Source of the DNA: UBA168 sp011055275
Lineage (GTDB): Archaea; Thermoproteota; Thermoprotei_A; Marsarchaeales; UBA168
Reading direction: 5' to 3' (one strand)
Length of the DNA: 64,000 nt
Assembly (NCBI GenBank): GCA_046635845.1
Contig: JAQQXN010000001.1
The notes beneath the pieces were generated by a model that ran no database searches, was not told where the DNA came from, and saw only the letters and a program-made list of their open reading frames with translations. Made by a program: the position numbers and the translations under genes. Positions 51,878 to 61,411 of this stretch are shown here, one piece after another. Position 1 is the stretch's first letter. Each line of letters opens with the position of its first letter.

Positions 51878-53662
51878 TCAGCCCTCCGAACTGTTGATGA
51901 ACTCGTATATGTAGATGTCTCCATAGTGGGCGGCGAGCCTGAAGTAAGCGCTGTTGGACATGAAGCTCAACGCTCCATTGAGATACGGATAACCCATAAC
52001 GCTGTCGTCGACCACCACGTATTGGACGTGATATTTGGAAATAAATGCGAGCGGGACTTGACCTTGGTATAGAGACTGTACTATTTCGGCTGACACGTAC
52101 CACGGCAAGTAGTTGAACTTTATCCCATACAGGCCACCAAGATATCCCGGGATGTTCGATAGGAAGCATCCTCTCCACGCTGGCGTGCCATAAACTGGGA
52201 ACCAGGCATACGTAGAGTTGGCGTGCTCCGCCATGAAGTTGAATGCCTGTCTGTAGTAACTCGGTATTGGGGTTGGATTTATGATAGCGGAATACGCGTA
52301 GAGCTGGATGTAGCCGTAATTTATCATGATGGGTATCGATATCACGATGGCCACGGCCAACGCAACTTTCAACTCTTTCTTAGTGGGGTTATGTCCGGAT
52401 TCGCGCTCGCCAAGCGTTAAGAAAAGCGTCAAAACCCCCAAAAAGAGGATGGGAAAGACTGAAGCCAGATCGGGTAACGAGTCCTGAAAAGAAAACAGTA
52501 ACGAGTTAGGCAGGTACCTAGCCAAGAAGTATAACAGCGAAGAAAGAACGTTATCGGCATGGAAACCGTTGAGAAACAGCACCAGTACTAGATCGGTAGC
52601 GCACAAAGCAAGGGCTAATTTCCGGGAGGTCGCGTTACCCTTCGACAGCATATAGAAGGCCCCAAGCCAGAATACCATAGAAAAAGGAACGTAGGCTGGT
52701 ACCGATGAGGGGATGGATAAGCTGTGCGCGAGAATGTAAGAAGACCTGCTGATGTCTATTGCTCCGTATGAGTCAGTGAGTGCGCTGAAAACACCCGGTC
52801 CCCAGAAATAATCCTTGGAGGTGGGGATCAGCGACTGTGAGGCACCGAAGTAGTTGATCGCTGATAAGGCGTAATAGATGAGAAAATAGAAGAATGAAAC
52901 AGCGGCCGAAGCCACGAACACCAATGTCACCTTTACGGCGTGCCTTACACCTCTACACGAGAGTAGCTCGACGATAAAGGCCGATAGCATTAGCAGGCCC
53001 ATGGCGACCACCATAGGGGGCGAAGAGGAAACAAAAGCGCCAAGAGCGGCTATTACCGCCAGCTTCTTCACAAGCTCGCGAACTGAGCGCTCGGCGTTAA
53101 ATATGAGGCTCAAAACATAAGCTCCGAGGAGAGGCGCGATCACTTGAGGCATCTCGAACTGGTACGAGAAGTAGTTCAAGAAGCCTCCTACGATATAAGT
53201 GTTGAAGGAGTACGCTAGTGATATGAAGTAAAAAGCCGACTCAAGCCAAAAGGATTTCATCAAAGGGAAGTTTTTCCTCAACACGCGCGTGGAGGCGTAA
53301 GCGGACAGATACGAGGCGTACTGGTAAAAGAATATAGAGGCTTTCCAAGCGCCTATCTTATTGGGAAATACACTATAAATTAGTTCTTGGGGGATCATGC
53401 TCGTGCCAAAGAAGAAACCCCAAGGTCCGCGCGAAAGAGCAATGTATGAAGAAATCGGTAAAGCAAAACCACCGTTATCCATGAAGCCTGCGTAGCCAGG
53501 CTTCAAGAGGTAGCTGAGAAGCAGGAGCGTCAATGAAACCGGGATGATGAAGTGCAGGGTAACTTCCAAAGCCAACACGCAGTAACGCCCTGCGCGAGAA
53601 CCACTTTTAGTGAAGCCTGTGAGCCTCCAGATCAGCGATGAACCGAGCATTCTCTTGATCAC
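51878..53662 (-). CDS. Large multi-pass membrane protein, GT-C/YfhO-like
   Basis: 594 residues, about 11-12 membrane segments, with long hydrophobic blocks (LHFIIPVSLTLLLLSYLL, LVFVASAAVSFFYFLIYYAL, VFPILFLGVLTLFLTL) and a C-terminal soluble domain (YRQAFNFMAEHANSTYAWFPVYGTPAW...VQYVVVDDSV) typical of lipid-linked-sugar using membrane proteins. Its start overlaps the previous stop as GTGA (53659-53662). The catalytic Asp of the first outer loop may be in MDNGGFALP. The specific reaction is unknown. Confidence 0.8.
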   Translation of the reverse strand: MIKRMLGSSLIWRLTGFTKSGSRAGRYCVLALEVTLHFIIPVSLTLLLLSYLLKPGYAGFMDNGGFALPISSYIALSRGPWGFFFGTSMIPQELIYSVFPNKIGAWKASIFFYQYASYLSAYASTRVLRKNFPLMKSFWLESAFYFISLAYSFNTYIVGGFLNYFSYQFEMPQVIAPLLGAYVLSLIFNAERSVRELVKKLAVIAALGAFVSSSPPMVVAMGLLMLSAFIVELLSCRGVRHAVKVTLVFVASAAVSFFYFLIYYALSAINYFGASQSLIPTSKDYFWGPGVFSALTDSYGAIDISRSSYILAHSLSIPSSVPAYVPFSMVFWLGAFYMLSKGNATSRKLALALCATDLVLVLFLNGFHADNVLSSLLYFLARYLPNSLLFSFQDSLPDLASVFPILFLGVLTLFLTLGERESGHNPTKKELKVALAVAIVISIPIMINYGYIQLYAYSAIINPTPIPSYYRQAFNFMAEHANSTYAWFPVYGTPAWRGCFLSNIPGYLGGLYGIKFNYLPWYVSAEIVQSLYQGQVPLAFISKYHVQYVVVDDSVMGYPYLNGALSFMSNSAYFRLAAHYGDIYIYEFINSSEG

Positions 53663-54228
53663 CGCGCGGTCGCCTCCGCGGCCGATCTCATCGAGCCCTC
53701 GAACTCGCTAACGAACCTATTGATGGAGAACCTTTCCCTCAGCGAGGCATACCCCTTGACCACTTCGTCCCCATCCTCGATGGTCCTCGAGAGCGCTTCG
53801 GCAAGAGCGGCCGGGTCGAACGGGTCGCTCACGAAGTGCCCAACGGGTAATATCTCGTTCATGGGAGGCCTGTCCGTGGCCACCACCGGCTTCCCCGTTT
53901 GTTCGCGTATAGCCCGCGCCGAGTGTATCAGGTCCTGCTGCGACAGGAAGACGGCGTCGGCGTCGCCCCCCATGGCCCTGACGCGGCCAGCTATCTGCCT
54001 TCCCATGGCCCCAGAGTAGAACTTGAGTAGCCCCTGCAGTGGCCCTGAGCTGACCGACATGTGCTCCGTCTTCCCGTGTGGGCTCAGTGGGTACAGTGAC
54101 GGCTCGCTCCGCCCAAAGAGCGACACGTTGAGCAGGTCGTAGCTGAAATGGCTGTACTTCATTATGAGCTTCACGTAGTTACCGACCCCGCTCCTTGAAG
54201 GGCTTATGTTGACCAGCAGGACTTTCAT
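53659..54228 (-). CDS. Internally deleted GT4-family glycosyltransferase
   Basis: 189 residues. The N-terminus (VLLVNISPSRSGVGNYVKLIM, DADAVFLSQQDLIHSARAIR) is that of a GT4 enzyme. It then jumps directly to C-terminal sequence (GKPVVATDRPPMNEILPVGHFVSDPFDPAALAEAL), omitting the donor-binding core and the E-x7-E motif. About 150 residues appear to be missing in frame. TTTAATAAG at -25 and a GTGA overlap with the next gene are intact, so it may persist only as the translation leader of the operon. Confidence 0.75.
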   Translation of the reverse strand: MKVLLVNISPSRSGVGNYVKLIMKYSHFSYDLLNVSLFGRSEPSLYPLSPHGKTEHMSVSSGPLQGLLKFYSGAMGRQIAGRVRAMGGDADAVFLSQQDLIHSARAIREQTGKPVVATDRPPMNEILPVGHFVSDPFDPAALAEALSRTIEDGDEVVKGYASLRERFSINRFVSEFEGSMRSAAEATAR

Positions 54229-54423
54229 GCGTTAACAGGGCATGGTCTTATTAAACCTTTATCCATCTTTGCGCGTTATCGAAAAATCGTGACGTTTTCG
54301 CTTTACGTTAGCGAGGAAAGCCCTGGCTGCAGGGCAGTCCTCGGCAAGCGCGTTAAGAATCAGCGCTTTTTTTTACCCCTTTGGCTTCCGCATTTGCTTT
54401 TCCGCAGGAGGTGCCTCGGAGAA

Positions 54424-55503
54424 TCAGCACCGGGTTCTTTTTCGATTTTCGGGCGGTCGCCTTTTTAAGTGCCGCAAGCCACTTCGCCCATATCCGTTCG
54501 GCCGTGGTCCCGCTATCTTTCGGCGCGGCCGGCTGGCCAGCGCGAACTCCGCCTCGGCCATCGCCCTCCCGACTGGCAGGCGCAGCAGGGCTGAAAGCGC
54601 CATCGCGCGAACGCCGAGGGAGTCCAGAGGGCTGGCCGCCGTGTGCAACAAGAGGTAGGCTAGGTCCTGCCTTTTTAAGGTCTCCGCGCGCTCGCCGACC
54701 AGCGGGCAGAAAAGGGACCCCACAAGCGCCGACCTGAGGAGAAGGGGCCTGACCAACCCCTCGAACTCCCTTCCGGCCAGCTCCTCAAGTACCTCATAGC
54801 TGGCCACGAACTTCTTGCTGGAGCTGCACCTCTTGCCCGCGTAAGCCCTTAACGACGTGGAGTCCACGAAGCTCTGCTGCCCGTGAACCCTGAAGGCCGT
54901 CAGAGGCCTTGGGTCGTAGACGAGGTCCTTCCCGCTCTTCAGCGCCGCAAGGAAGTAAAGCAGGTCAACGGCCAGCCATAGTTTTCCCACGACATCCCGA
55001 TTCACGGCCTCAAGAGCTTCTCTCCTGATCGACATGGAGCTGCTGTTGACCCCCATACCGAGCTGCACCGCCCTATTGGCTGCCCCGCGGGGACCGAGCG
55101 TGGCGGGTGGGTGAGGTTTCTCGGCACTCAGCGCCCTGCCCCTCGCGTCGACGAAGACACGGCGGTTCCTGTGGAAGACCACGCCGTCTGAGAAAGCGCT
55201 CTCCACGGCCTCGAGCTTTCTTGGAAGGAACTCGTCGTCGTCGTCGAGGAAGGATATGATCTCACCCCTGCACCTACCGAGGGCGACCAGCAGGTGCTGC
55301 CCCTGAAAGGGGCTTTCGCTGTGGAGAAGCGTTACCCCTTCGCTTTCCATCTCCTCGTCCATGGCCCTGTCCTCGAAGTTCTTGACGACGATCACCTCGT
55401 AGCGATCGCGGGGGAGGGTCTGGTTGAGGGCTGACCTCACGGCGCGTGGCAAAAACTCCCTGCGGTTGTAGGCCGTCACTATCACCGAGATGCGTGGGGG
55501 CAT
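54424..55503 (-). CDS. GT2-family glycosyltransferase
   Basis: 359 residues. RISVIVTAYNRREFLPRAVRSALNQTL, YEVIVVKNFEDRAMDEEM, EIISFLDDDDEFLPRKLEAVE (DxD) and DPRPLTAFRVHGQQSF are clear. It is an intact paralogue of the broken gene at 48659. The last ~30 residues are very basic (RPRRKIAGPRPNGYGR...RKRTRC). CTTTTAAGC centred -24 supports ATG 55503. Likely adds a sugar to a surface glycan. Confidence 0.87.
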   Translation of the reverse strand: MPPRISVIVTAYNRREFLPRAVRSALNQTLPRDRYEVIVVKNFEDRAMDEEMESEGVTLLHSESPFQGQHLLVALGRCRGEIISFLDDDDEFLPRKLEAVESAFSDGVVFHRNRRVFVDARGRALSAEKPHPPATLGPRGAANRAVQLGMGVNSSSMSIRREALEAVNRDVVGKLWLAVDLLYFLAALKSGKDLVYDPRPLTAFRVHGQQSFVDSTSLRAYAGKRCSSSKKFVASYEVLEELAGREFEGLVRPLLLRSALVGSLFCPLVGERAETLKRQDLAYLLLHTAASPLDSLGVRAMALSALLRLPVGRAMAEAEFALASRPRRKIAGPRPNGYGRSGLRHLKRRPPENRKRTRC

Positions 55504-55622
55504 GGGGCTAGAGGGTCAACGCTTAAAAGGGTGAGGTGAGCGGTGGCGGCAAGGTCTTGCGAGCTTAACGCAAGTTCGGCTTACGCGGCGCGGCGGCCCG
55601 CGGGTCGATTAGGAAGTTTGGT

Positions 55623-55970
55623 TTATTTCATCTGATGGCAGTAGGCGCGAAGAGACAGGGCGGCGTAGAAGGACTCGAGCGACCATGTCTCCTTTCCCTT
55701 TTCCCTCAGCTCCTCAAGAAAGCGGGGATCAGGGGTGAAGTGGTCCTCGATTGCCCTCTTCCCCCTCCCGACCACGAAGCAGAACTCCCTTATCCCCACC
55801 GAGTGGAGCTGCTCGAACACGAGCTGGAGCAGGGGCTTCACCGAAAGGGATCCGGAGGGCGAGGGGGAGAAAAGCGGGAGCATCTCCTTCGGCATCTCCT
55901 TGGTTACGCTGAGCAGCCGGGTGCCGAGCCCGGCCGCCGTTATGACAGCCTTCTCAACGCGCTGCTGCAC
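55623..55970 (-). pseudogene. Truncated UTP-glucose-1-phosphate uridylyltransferase (GalU type)
   Basis: VEKAVITAAGLGTRLLSVTKEMPKEMLPLF, VKPLLQLVFEQLHSVGIREFCFVVGRGKRAIEDHF and LEELREKGKETWSLESFYAAL are typical GalU sequence, but it ends at ~115 residues where ~280 are normal. The uridine-binding signature (AAGLGTR) is present; the glucose-phosphate site is lost. GTG 55970 fits the TATA-like GCTCATAAGC at -28. Confidence 0.8.
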
Positions 55971-56143
55971 GCCGCATCGCATATAGGGAAGGAGGGCTTA
56001 TGAGCTTTGCCTCTTCTGTTGGGGTTCTGTTGCGGGTCGCTGTTTCGGCCTGCTTCCCCTCTCTTCCATACGGCCGCCCGTCCTCTCTCTCCCGAGCCGC
56101 CGCTGCCATCGCCAACGCTTATTAGCGTCCTCCTGATCTTGGC

Positions 56144-57202
56144 ATGCGCCCCTTTGCCGACCATCCCTCGCGCCACCGCTTCGCGTCGTCAGCGCCTAAC
56201 CCCTCCTCGTCCGCTCCCTCAGGGCCGAGCCATCCAATCCTGCTGGCCCTCCTCGTGGCGCTTCTGATCTCTTTGCCGATCTCCTCCTCCTTCGCCTACT
56301 ACGCCTTCGCAACGTCCCCGGCCTACTCGGCGGCCAAGGCCTTCCCCTTTCCCTCCTCTTCCTTCTCCGTCTCCCCCTCTTATCTCTCATCTGATTACGA
56401 CCACGGCATCCTCTCCTTCATAGCCAACTCGGCCTTGAACGCCTCGCTTGCAGCTCCCTCTTCCCTTCCGTCATTGCCCGCCTCCTCAACGGCCGAGGTC
56501 AACTTCTCGATCTACTGGGGCTACCTCTTCCGCTGGAACTTTTCCGTCTCGCCGGGCTACGTTAACGGGTCGAGGGTTTTCGTTTACGTAGTCCCTTCAA
56601 GCGGCGCCCCCTCCACCTCTGGCGCCCTAATCGCCGGAGGGAAGAGGGTGGGAGAGGTCAACGGCTCGGCTCTGTTCTACTTCCTCTTCTCCAAGGGGGA
56701 GGTAAAGCTCGTGGAGGGTAACTCAACCCTCGCAGCTTGGCGCGCCCCGGCTTTCACCCCTTCTCCCTCGGTCGCCGGGAGGGCGGAGAGGGGAGCCATG
56801 GTCCTCTTGGAGCTGAACTACGCCAGCGTGAAGGAGCAGGCCTCGCTTTACCCCGGGAGGGTGGCTAGGGCGGAGAGGTGGTTCGCCTACTCCTTTGCGG
56901 GCTCTTACGCGCTGGTCGCGGCAGCGGTGGTCGAGAGGAGGAGGGTGACGGTAGCGGCTAAAAGGGCGGGGGTGCTGGCGAAGAGGGATCCGGCCTCGCC
57001 CATCGCGGGCGCAGCGGTGGCGCTTATCGTGGCTGCTGCCGTCGCCTTCTCCCTCGGGGACGAGGCCTTGGCCAACTCCTTCTCCGTTTACGCCTACTTC
57101 GCCCTGGTGGCGGCGGTCGCCGCTGCCGTCGCGAGGGCATGGGTCGAGGACAGGAGAAAAAAGGACGACAACGAAAAAGCGGATAAAAACAGATCGGAAT
57201 GA
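56144..57202 (+). CDS. Membrane protein with external domain, function unknown
   Basis: 352 residues. An N-terminal membrane segment (PILLALLVALLISLPISSSFAYYAF, ~31-55), an external Ser/Pro-rich domain with many sequons (NFSIYWGYLFRWNFS), one segment near 245-260 (FAGSYALVAAAVV) and two C-terminal ones (IAGAAVALIVAAAVAFSL; YAYFALVAAVAAAVA), then a charged tail. Not a family I recognise. CGCTTATTAGCG near -23 supports a leaderless ATG 56144. It sits next to the pilin, suggesting an envelope role. Confidence 0.72.
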   Translation: MRPFADHPSRHRFASSAPNPSSSAPSGPSHPILLALLVALLISLPISSSFAYYAFATSPAYSAAKAFPFPSSSFSVSPSYLSSDYDHGILSFIANSALNASLAAPSSLPSLPASSTAEVNFSIYWGYLFRWNFSVSPGYVNGSRVFVYVVPSSGAPSTSGALIAGGKRVGEVNGSALFYFLFSKGEVKLVEGNSTLAAWRAPAFTPSPSVAGRAERGAMVLLELNYASVKEQASLYPGRVARAERWFAYSFAGSYALVAAAVVERRRVTVAAKRAGVLAKRDPASPIAGAAVALIVAAAVAFSLGDEALANSFSVYAYFALVAAVAAAVARAWVEDRRKKDDNEKADKNRSE

Positions 57203-57315
57203 AAACCGGAAAAAGTGAGGTACCCTCTAGGCGTTACGTAGCTCTTTACCTCGGGCTTTTACGATGATTTACAAAAAAGTTTAAGTAGCTCGGACGGATT
57301 GCGTTAGAAAGAAGA

Positions 57316-57756
57316 ATGCGCTCAAAGAGTAAGGGTATTTCTCCCATAATAGCCACCGTGCTGCTCATAGCCATAACCATAGCCGCCGGGCTCGCGATCT
57401 ACGGATGGGTGTCTGGCCTCATAGGATCTGGAACGAGCACGCACATGCCTACCTCGGAGTCGGCCACCATAACGATACTTGACGTTACCAACACCGCTGC
57501 GACGCTGCAGATAACGAATGGAGGCCAGTTCCCGATTTCGATATCGAATAGCGCTGTCGTGGTAACCGCGGCTGGGTCTAGCACCCCAAGTGGTAAGGTT
57601 ACGGTTTCGTCGAACACGATTCCTGCCGATGGCACTATCACGGTGATCATAACGGGCCTCAGCCCTGATACCACGTATACGGTCACCCTGACAGGCCTGA
57701 ACGACAGCCAGGGCAACCCGGTGATCTCGGGCTCGATAAGCTTCACCACGTCGTAG
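57316..57756 (+). CDS. Archaeal type IV pilin-like protein
   Basis: 146 residues. A class III signal peptide MRSKSKG|ISPIIATVLLIAITIAAGLAIYGW has the hydrophobic N-helix of archaeal pilins/archaellins. The rest is a Thr/Ser-rich beta domain ending with SPDTTYTVTLTGLND, a fibronectin-III-like strand pattern. Likely an adhesion pilin subunit; no assembly ATPase or PibD peptidase is in the window. GTTTAAGTAG near 57282 implies a short leader of about 8 bases. A T-rich terminator follows. Confidence 0.85.
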   Translation: MRSKSKGISPIIATVLLIAITIAAGLAIYGWVSGLIGSGTSTHMPTSESATITILDVTNTAATLQITNGGQFPISISNSAVVVTAAGSSTPSGKVTVSSNTIPADGTITVIITGLSPDTTYTVTLTGLNDSQGNPVISGSISFTTS

Positions 57757-57767
57757 CCGCCTTAATC

Positions 57768-57796
57768 CTATTTTTGCGTTTTTTCTTTTCTTTGGC
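57768..57796 (+). terminator. T-rich terminator of the pilin gene
   Basis: CTATTTTTGCGTTTTTTC and TTTTCTTT follow the pilin stop; such double U-tracts are typical for abundant archaeal messages. Confidence 0.55.
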
Positions 57797-58361
57797 GCCT
57801 GCGGTTTACTGCGATCACGTTCTTTTCTCGCTTCGCCCCTCGATAGACGGCTTTTTGATGCGCTTCAGCTCCTCCGCTTGCTTTGCCGGGTTCATGGATC
57901 GGGCTGCTCTCCGCGTTGCCTCTCGTTTTGCGTTTCCGGCTTCTGACCGGCTTTGCGGTCACGGGAGTTATAGCTCGTTGATTCCGAAAAAGCATCGAGA
58001 CCTTACTGGAGATCCCCATAAGTTCTCTCAGGAAATCGAGCTGGCCTTTTTCCTTGAACGGCCTGCTTTTTTATGTCCTTGGTTTCCGCCAACCCGCTCT
58101 TCCCGCGCGTCCCCTTGCGCGGGGTCCCATCTGGCCTTCCTTAGCCCTAGCATGTTGCCTTAGCACTTGTTTCTTATTTAAGAGAAACGTTTAATAACGA
58201 ATTGCACAGTTGATAAGAAAAACACGAAGACCATTTTGGTTGGGATTATGCTGGCCTTAGTGGCAGCGGGCGCCTTTCTTCCCTCTGCCGCCGTTTCAGA
58301 ACAGGCTGGCGAACCTCAGCGAGGGAGACGCTGAACTTTTACGTCCCCACGCTTACCACTT
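57797..58361. other. Intergenic region with possible relic of a small exported protein
   Basis: No sound gene. ATG 58248 starts MLALVAAGAFLPSAAVSEQAGEPQ, a signal-peptide-like 28-residue frame whose upstream codons (KNTKTILVGI) lack a start. GTTTAATAACG (58189-58199) is TATA-like. It may be a truncated secreted-protein gene. Confidence 0.4.
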
Positions 58362-58646
58362 GTGCGCAAGTCAAATTTCGATTACCTGTTCGTGTACCTG
58401 ACCGCGGTAACGGGTCTCATCCTTTTTCAGTTCTTCACGGAACTGGGCCGCGTCCGCTCCTTCAGGTCGGCGCTTCTCGCGCTTGCATTCATGATCTTCT
58501 CTGCCCTTGCCCTTTTCCTCTTCTTCGTCACGTTCGGTTTTTCCCTCATATTTGGACTTTTCTCGCTGCTTCCCTCTGGCTTTCTGATCAACGTGCTGCT
58601 CACGGTGATATCGCTCTACGGCGTTTACTCCAAGTCGCTAGAGTAG
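58362..58646 (+). CDS. Small membrane protein
   Basis: 94 residues with three hydrophobic segments (LFVYLTAVTGLILFQFF, ALLALAFMIFSALALFLFFVTFGFSL, SGFLINVLLTVISLYGVY). GTG 58362 lies about 22 bases after ACTTTTACG. No recognised family. It is followed closely by the anchored repeat protein and may be co-transcribed. Confidence 0.6.
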   Translation: MRKSNFDYLFVYLTAVTGLILFQFFTELGRVRSFRSALLALAFMIFSALALFLFFVTFGFSLIFGLFSLLPSGFLINVLLTVISLYGVYSKSLE

Positions 58647-58686
58647 GTCATCCACAACACTTTTGGGCGAGTTTTCCCTTAATATC

Positions 58687-59358
58687 ATGCGCTTCCTGCC
58701 CGTTTTTCTCCTACTCCTTGCCCTTTCCTTTATCCCATTGGCCCTCGCTGCGCCTTCCTATAACGTGAAGTTCGTGGTCGTTGGACTGCCCTTTAACACC
58801 ATGTGGGAGGTAACGGTAAATGGCACGGCTTACTACACCTATAACGGGACGATCGTCGTGGACCTTCCTCCCGGTTCCTATCGCTGGTCCGCCCCCGCGC
58901 AGATAGCTGGGGGCCCGGGAACGGTTTACCGTGCCTCGATCTCATCTGGAACGCTTAGCGTTCCATCGCAGGCCCTTGTGAAGGTCGTGTATCTCCCGTA
59001 CTACCAGGTCAACTTCACGTCCGGTTCTGGTGGCTCGGTTTACCCATCGGGTTCTCGTTGGTACGAGGGAGGTTCTACGGTGAAGGTAAGCGCCAAGGCT
59101 TCAACCGGTTATCGCTTCTATAAGTGGGTTTCGTCAGCTCCCTTCATAGTTTTCCTCAACGACAGCCTCCCAAACACGACCATCATCATAAGCGGAAGCG
59201 GATACGTTGAGGCGGTCTTCAAGCCGACTTTTCCCTACTGGGTCTTGGTCATCGTCATCCTCATCGTTGGGGCGGTGGCAGGAGCTTCCTATGGGGCTTG
59301 GAAAGCCGGGAAGCGTCGGGTGGAAAGAGAAAAGAAGAGCGTCAAGCGCAGGAGGTAG
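58687..59358 (+). CDS. Exported, C-terminally anchored protein with InlB-like bacterial repeat
   Basis: 223 residues. Signal peptide 1-~23 (MRFLPVFLLLLALSFIPLALA), a PEGA-like/beta domain with GLPFNTMWEVTVNGT, VDLPPGSYRWSAP, then GSGGSVYPSGSRWYEGGSTV + STGYRFYKW, the classic pattern of the ~70-residue bacterial repeat (InlB B-like). A membrane helix follows (YWVLVIVILIVGAVAGASYG) with a Lys/Arg-rich tail. ATG 58687 is chosen because the signal peptide begins there. Probably a cell-surface binding protein. Confidence 0.8.
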   Translation: MRFLPVFLLLLALSFIPLALAAPSYNVKFVVVGLPFNTMWEVTVNGTAYYTYNGTIVVDLPPGSYRWSAPAQIAGGPGTVYRASISSGTLSVPSQALVKVVYLPYYQVNFTSGSGGSVYPSGSRWYEGGSTVKVSAKASTGYRFYKWVSSAPFIVFLNDSLPNTTIIISGSGYVEAVFKPTFPYWVLVIVILIVGAVAGASYGAWKAGKRRVEREKKSVKRRR

Positions 59359-59426
59359 CGGCCTTGGCCGCTCACGCGGCTTACTCGAACGAGGTCAACG
59401 CCATCCCACTGGTAGGGTTTTAGGGA

Positions 59427-60431
59427 TCATGGCTGAAGCTGTACTTTTATTACCTCCCCTCTTGAGAGCCCCAGCCTGAACCCCTCTTCCGCTTGGTCGA
59501 GCGGAAGAACCCTGCTCACAAGCCTTTTTGCGGGAACCTTTCCGCTGGCTATGAGCGAGATCGCTGTGGGGAAGTCTCCCCAGGCGTATCCCAAGTTCCC
59601 GTAGAGCTCCTTCTCGTTGTTAACGAGCATCATGGGGTTGAACTGAAACTGGGGGACCTCGAAGACGCCGGCCACCACGGTCTTTCCTCCCTTCTTCGTC
59701 AGGGAAAGGGCGAGCGCGGCCGTCTCCGACTTCCCCACGGCCTCCAAGCTCACGTCAACCCCTACCTCCGTATCCTTCACTATCCGGTCGGCGTCCTCCG
59801 GCTTCACCACGAGGTCTGCTCCGAGCTCCTTGGCGACCCTTTGCCTCCACTCAACTGGCTCCACGACCGCCGCGTAGGAGACGCCAGCCGCCTTGGCGGC
59901 TGCTAATATGTTCAGCCCTATGGTTCCCCCTCCAACTATGGCTATCCTGTCTCCTTCCCTCACGCCTCCCCTCCTGAGGGCGTGAACGGCTATGGCCAAC
60001 GGCTCCACGGCAGCCCCCTCTTCCCAGCTCATGGAGGCGGGTATGCCGTAAACCCTTTCATCGGAGACGGCTATCCTCTCCGTGAAGGCGCCGCTGAGCT
60101 GGCAGCCAAGCCACTTTAAGTTGAGGCACCTTATGTACTCCCCCCTCTTGCAGTAGTAGCAGTGCCCGCAAACCTCTATGGGCTCCACCACCACTCTGTC
60201 GCCGATTTTGTGCGTCGCCCCCTCCCCTGCCTCTACGACCTCCCCGGCGAACTCGTGCCCCGGGATGACGGGCAGCTTGCAGTCCGGGTGCTTCGCCACG
60301 AACGTGTGGAGGTCGCTCCCGCATATGCCCACGTTGCGAACCCTTATGACCACCTGTCCGGGTCCCGCGTGGGGCTCGGGTAGCTCAACAAACTGAAGCT
60401 TCTCAGGACCTACTATGCTTACGGCTTTCAT
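59427..60431 (-). CDS. Zinc-dependent sugar/polyol dehydrogenase
   Basis: 334 residues. GICGSDLHTF, IPGHEFAGEVVEAG, EVCGHCYYCKRGEYIRC (structural zinc), AVEPLAIAVHAL and IVGGGTIGLNILAAAK are complete. Sorbitol/galactitol-type medium-chain dehydrogenase, paralogue of the genes at 8231 and 9816. Minus-strand CTTAAAAAC centred -23 supports ATG 60431. Same strand as the SDR and C69 genes, but each has its own promoter. Confidence 0.88.
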   Translation of the reverse strand: MKAVSIVGPEKLQFVELPEPHAGPGQVVIRVRNVGICGSDLHTFVAKHPDCKLPVIPGHEFAGEVVEAGEGATHKIGDRVVVEPIEVCGHCYYCKRGEYIRCLNLKWLGCQLSGAFTERIAVSDERVYGIPASMSWEEGAAVEPLAIAVHALRRGGVREGDRIAIVGGGTIGLNILAAAKAAGVSYAAVVEPVEWRQRVAKELGADLVVKPEDADRIVKDTEVGVDVSLEAVGKSETAALALSLTKKGGKTVVAGVFEVPQFQFNPMMLVNNEKELYGNLGYAWGDFPTAISLIASGKVPAKRLVSRVLPLDQAEEGFRLGLSRGEVIKVQLQP

Positions 60432-60487
60432 GCGCTGATCCCGGCCCCGTTTTTAAGTGTTGCCGCTCGGCGCTTTCCCGCGATGGC

Positions 60488-61267
60488 TCAGAAGGCCGTC
60501 CATCCTCCGTCCACGGGTATGATGGCGCCGGTCACGTAAGAAGAGGCATCGGAAGCCAGGTAGACCAGGGTCCCCTTGAGCTCGTCAGGCGTGCCCGGTC
60601 TGCCCATGGGCGTCCTGAGCCTTATGTGGTTCATCACCTTCTCGTCCTTGAACAGCTCCGCCGTCATCTCGGTGGCTATGTAGCCCGGCGCTATGGCGTT
60701 GACGCGTATCCCATCCCTCGCAAACTCGGTGGCCAGCGCCCTTGTCAGGTTGACCACCGCTCCCTTGCTTGCGTAGTACGCCGCGTGCAGCTCTATGTTG
60801 CTGAGGAGGCCGGAAATGGATGCTATGTTTATTACCTTTCCCTTGACCTTGTGTGCGAGCATGCTCCTTATGACGTACTTGCTGAAGAGGAAGACCGAGG
60901 TGACGTTTGTGTCCATCTCCTTCTGCCAGCTCTCCCTGCTCAGCTCGGTTGTGGGGCTGTGCACAGTCATGCCCGCGTTGTTCACGAGAATGTCTATCTT
61001 GCCGAACTGCCTCTCGGCCTCCTCCACAGTTCTCCTCACGTCCTCCTCAACGGTGACGTCCGCCCTGAAGGGAACGACCTTCTTCCCCGTGTGGGAGCTT
61101 ATCCTCTCGGCGTTCTCGATGAGCCTTTCCTGCCTCCTGGCGCATATCAAGACGTCGGCTCCCGCCTCCGCGAGGGCCTCGGCGAAGCTGACGCCGAGGC
61201 CGCTTGACGCCCCCGTGACTACCGCAGATTTGCCCTTGAGGCTGAAAGAGTCCAAAACCGACTGCAT
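60488..61267 (-). CDS. Short-chain dehydrogenase/reductase
   Basis: 259 residues from ATG 61267. TGASSGLG, NNAGMTVHS, the catalytic Ser in NIASISGLL, YYASKGAVVNLTRAL (YxxxK) and NAIAPGYIATEM are canonical; gluconate-5-dehydrogenase or 3-keto-sugar reductase types are closest. The upstream in-frame ATG 61288 lies in the TATA box (GCTTAAATG, centre ~61291), so ATG 61267 at -24 is the start. Confidence 0.9.
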   Translation of the reverse strand: MQSVLDSFSLKGKSAVVTGASSGLGVSFAEALAEAGADVLICARRQERLIENAERISSHTGKKVVPFRADVTVEEDVRRTVEEAERQFGKIDILVNNAGMTVHSPTTELSRESWQKEMDTNVTSVFLFSKYVIRSMLAHKVKGKVINIASISGLLSNIELHAAYYASKGAVVNLTRALATEFARDGIRVNAIAPGYIATEMTAELFKDEKVMNHIRLRTPMGRPGTPDELKGTLVYLASDASSYVTGAIIPVDGGWTAF

Positions 61268-61411
61268 GACGTAAGCTCGCCCGCGCATTTAAGCTTCGGC
61301 TCCGCTTGCTGCTTCGGCGCTTTGTGCGAAAGGGCGAGCGACTAGGTCAGATCTCAAAGTCCGTTTCAAAGACGCCTCCAAAGACGCAGCGCTCACCTCT
61401 CGGCGCCCAGG

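Noticed and set aside
57774..58163. 129-residue open frame after the pilin
   Set aside because: It begins inside the T-rich terminator, has no promoter and its composition follows chance codons.
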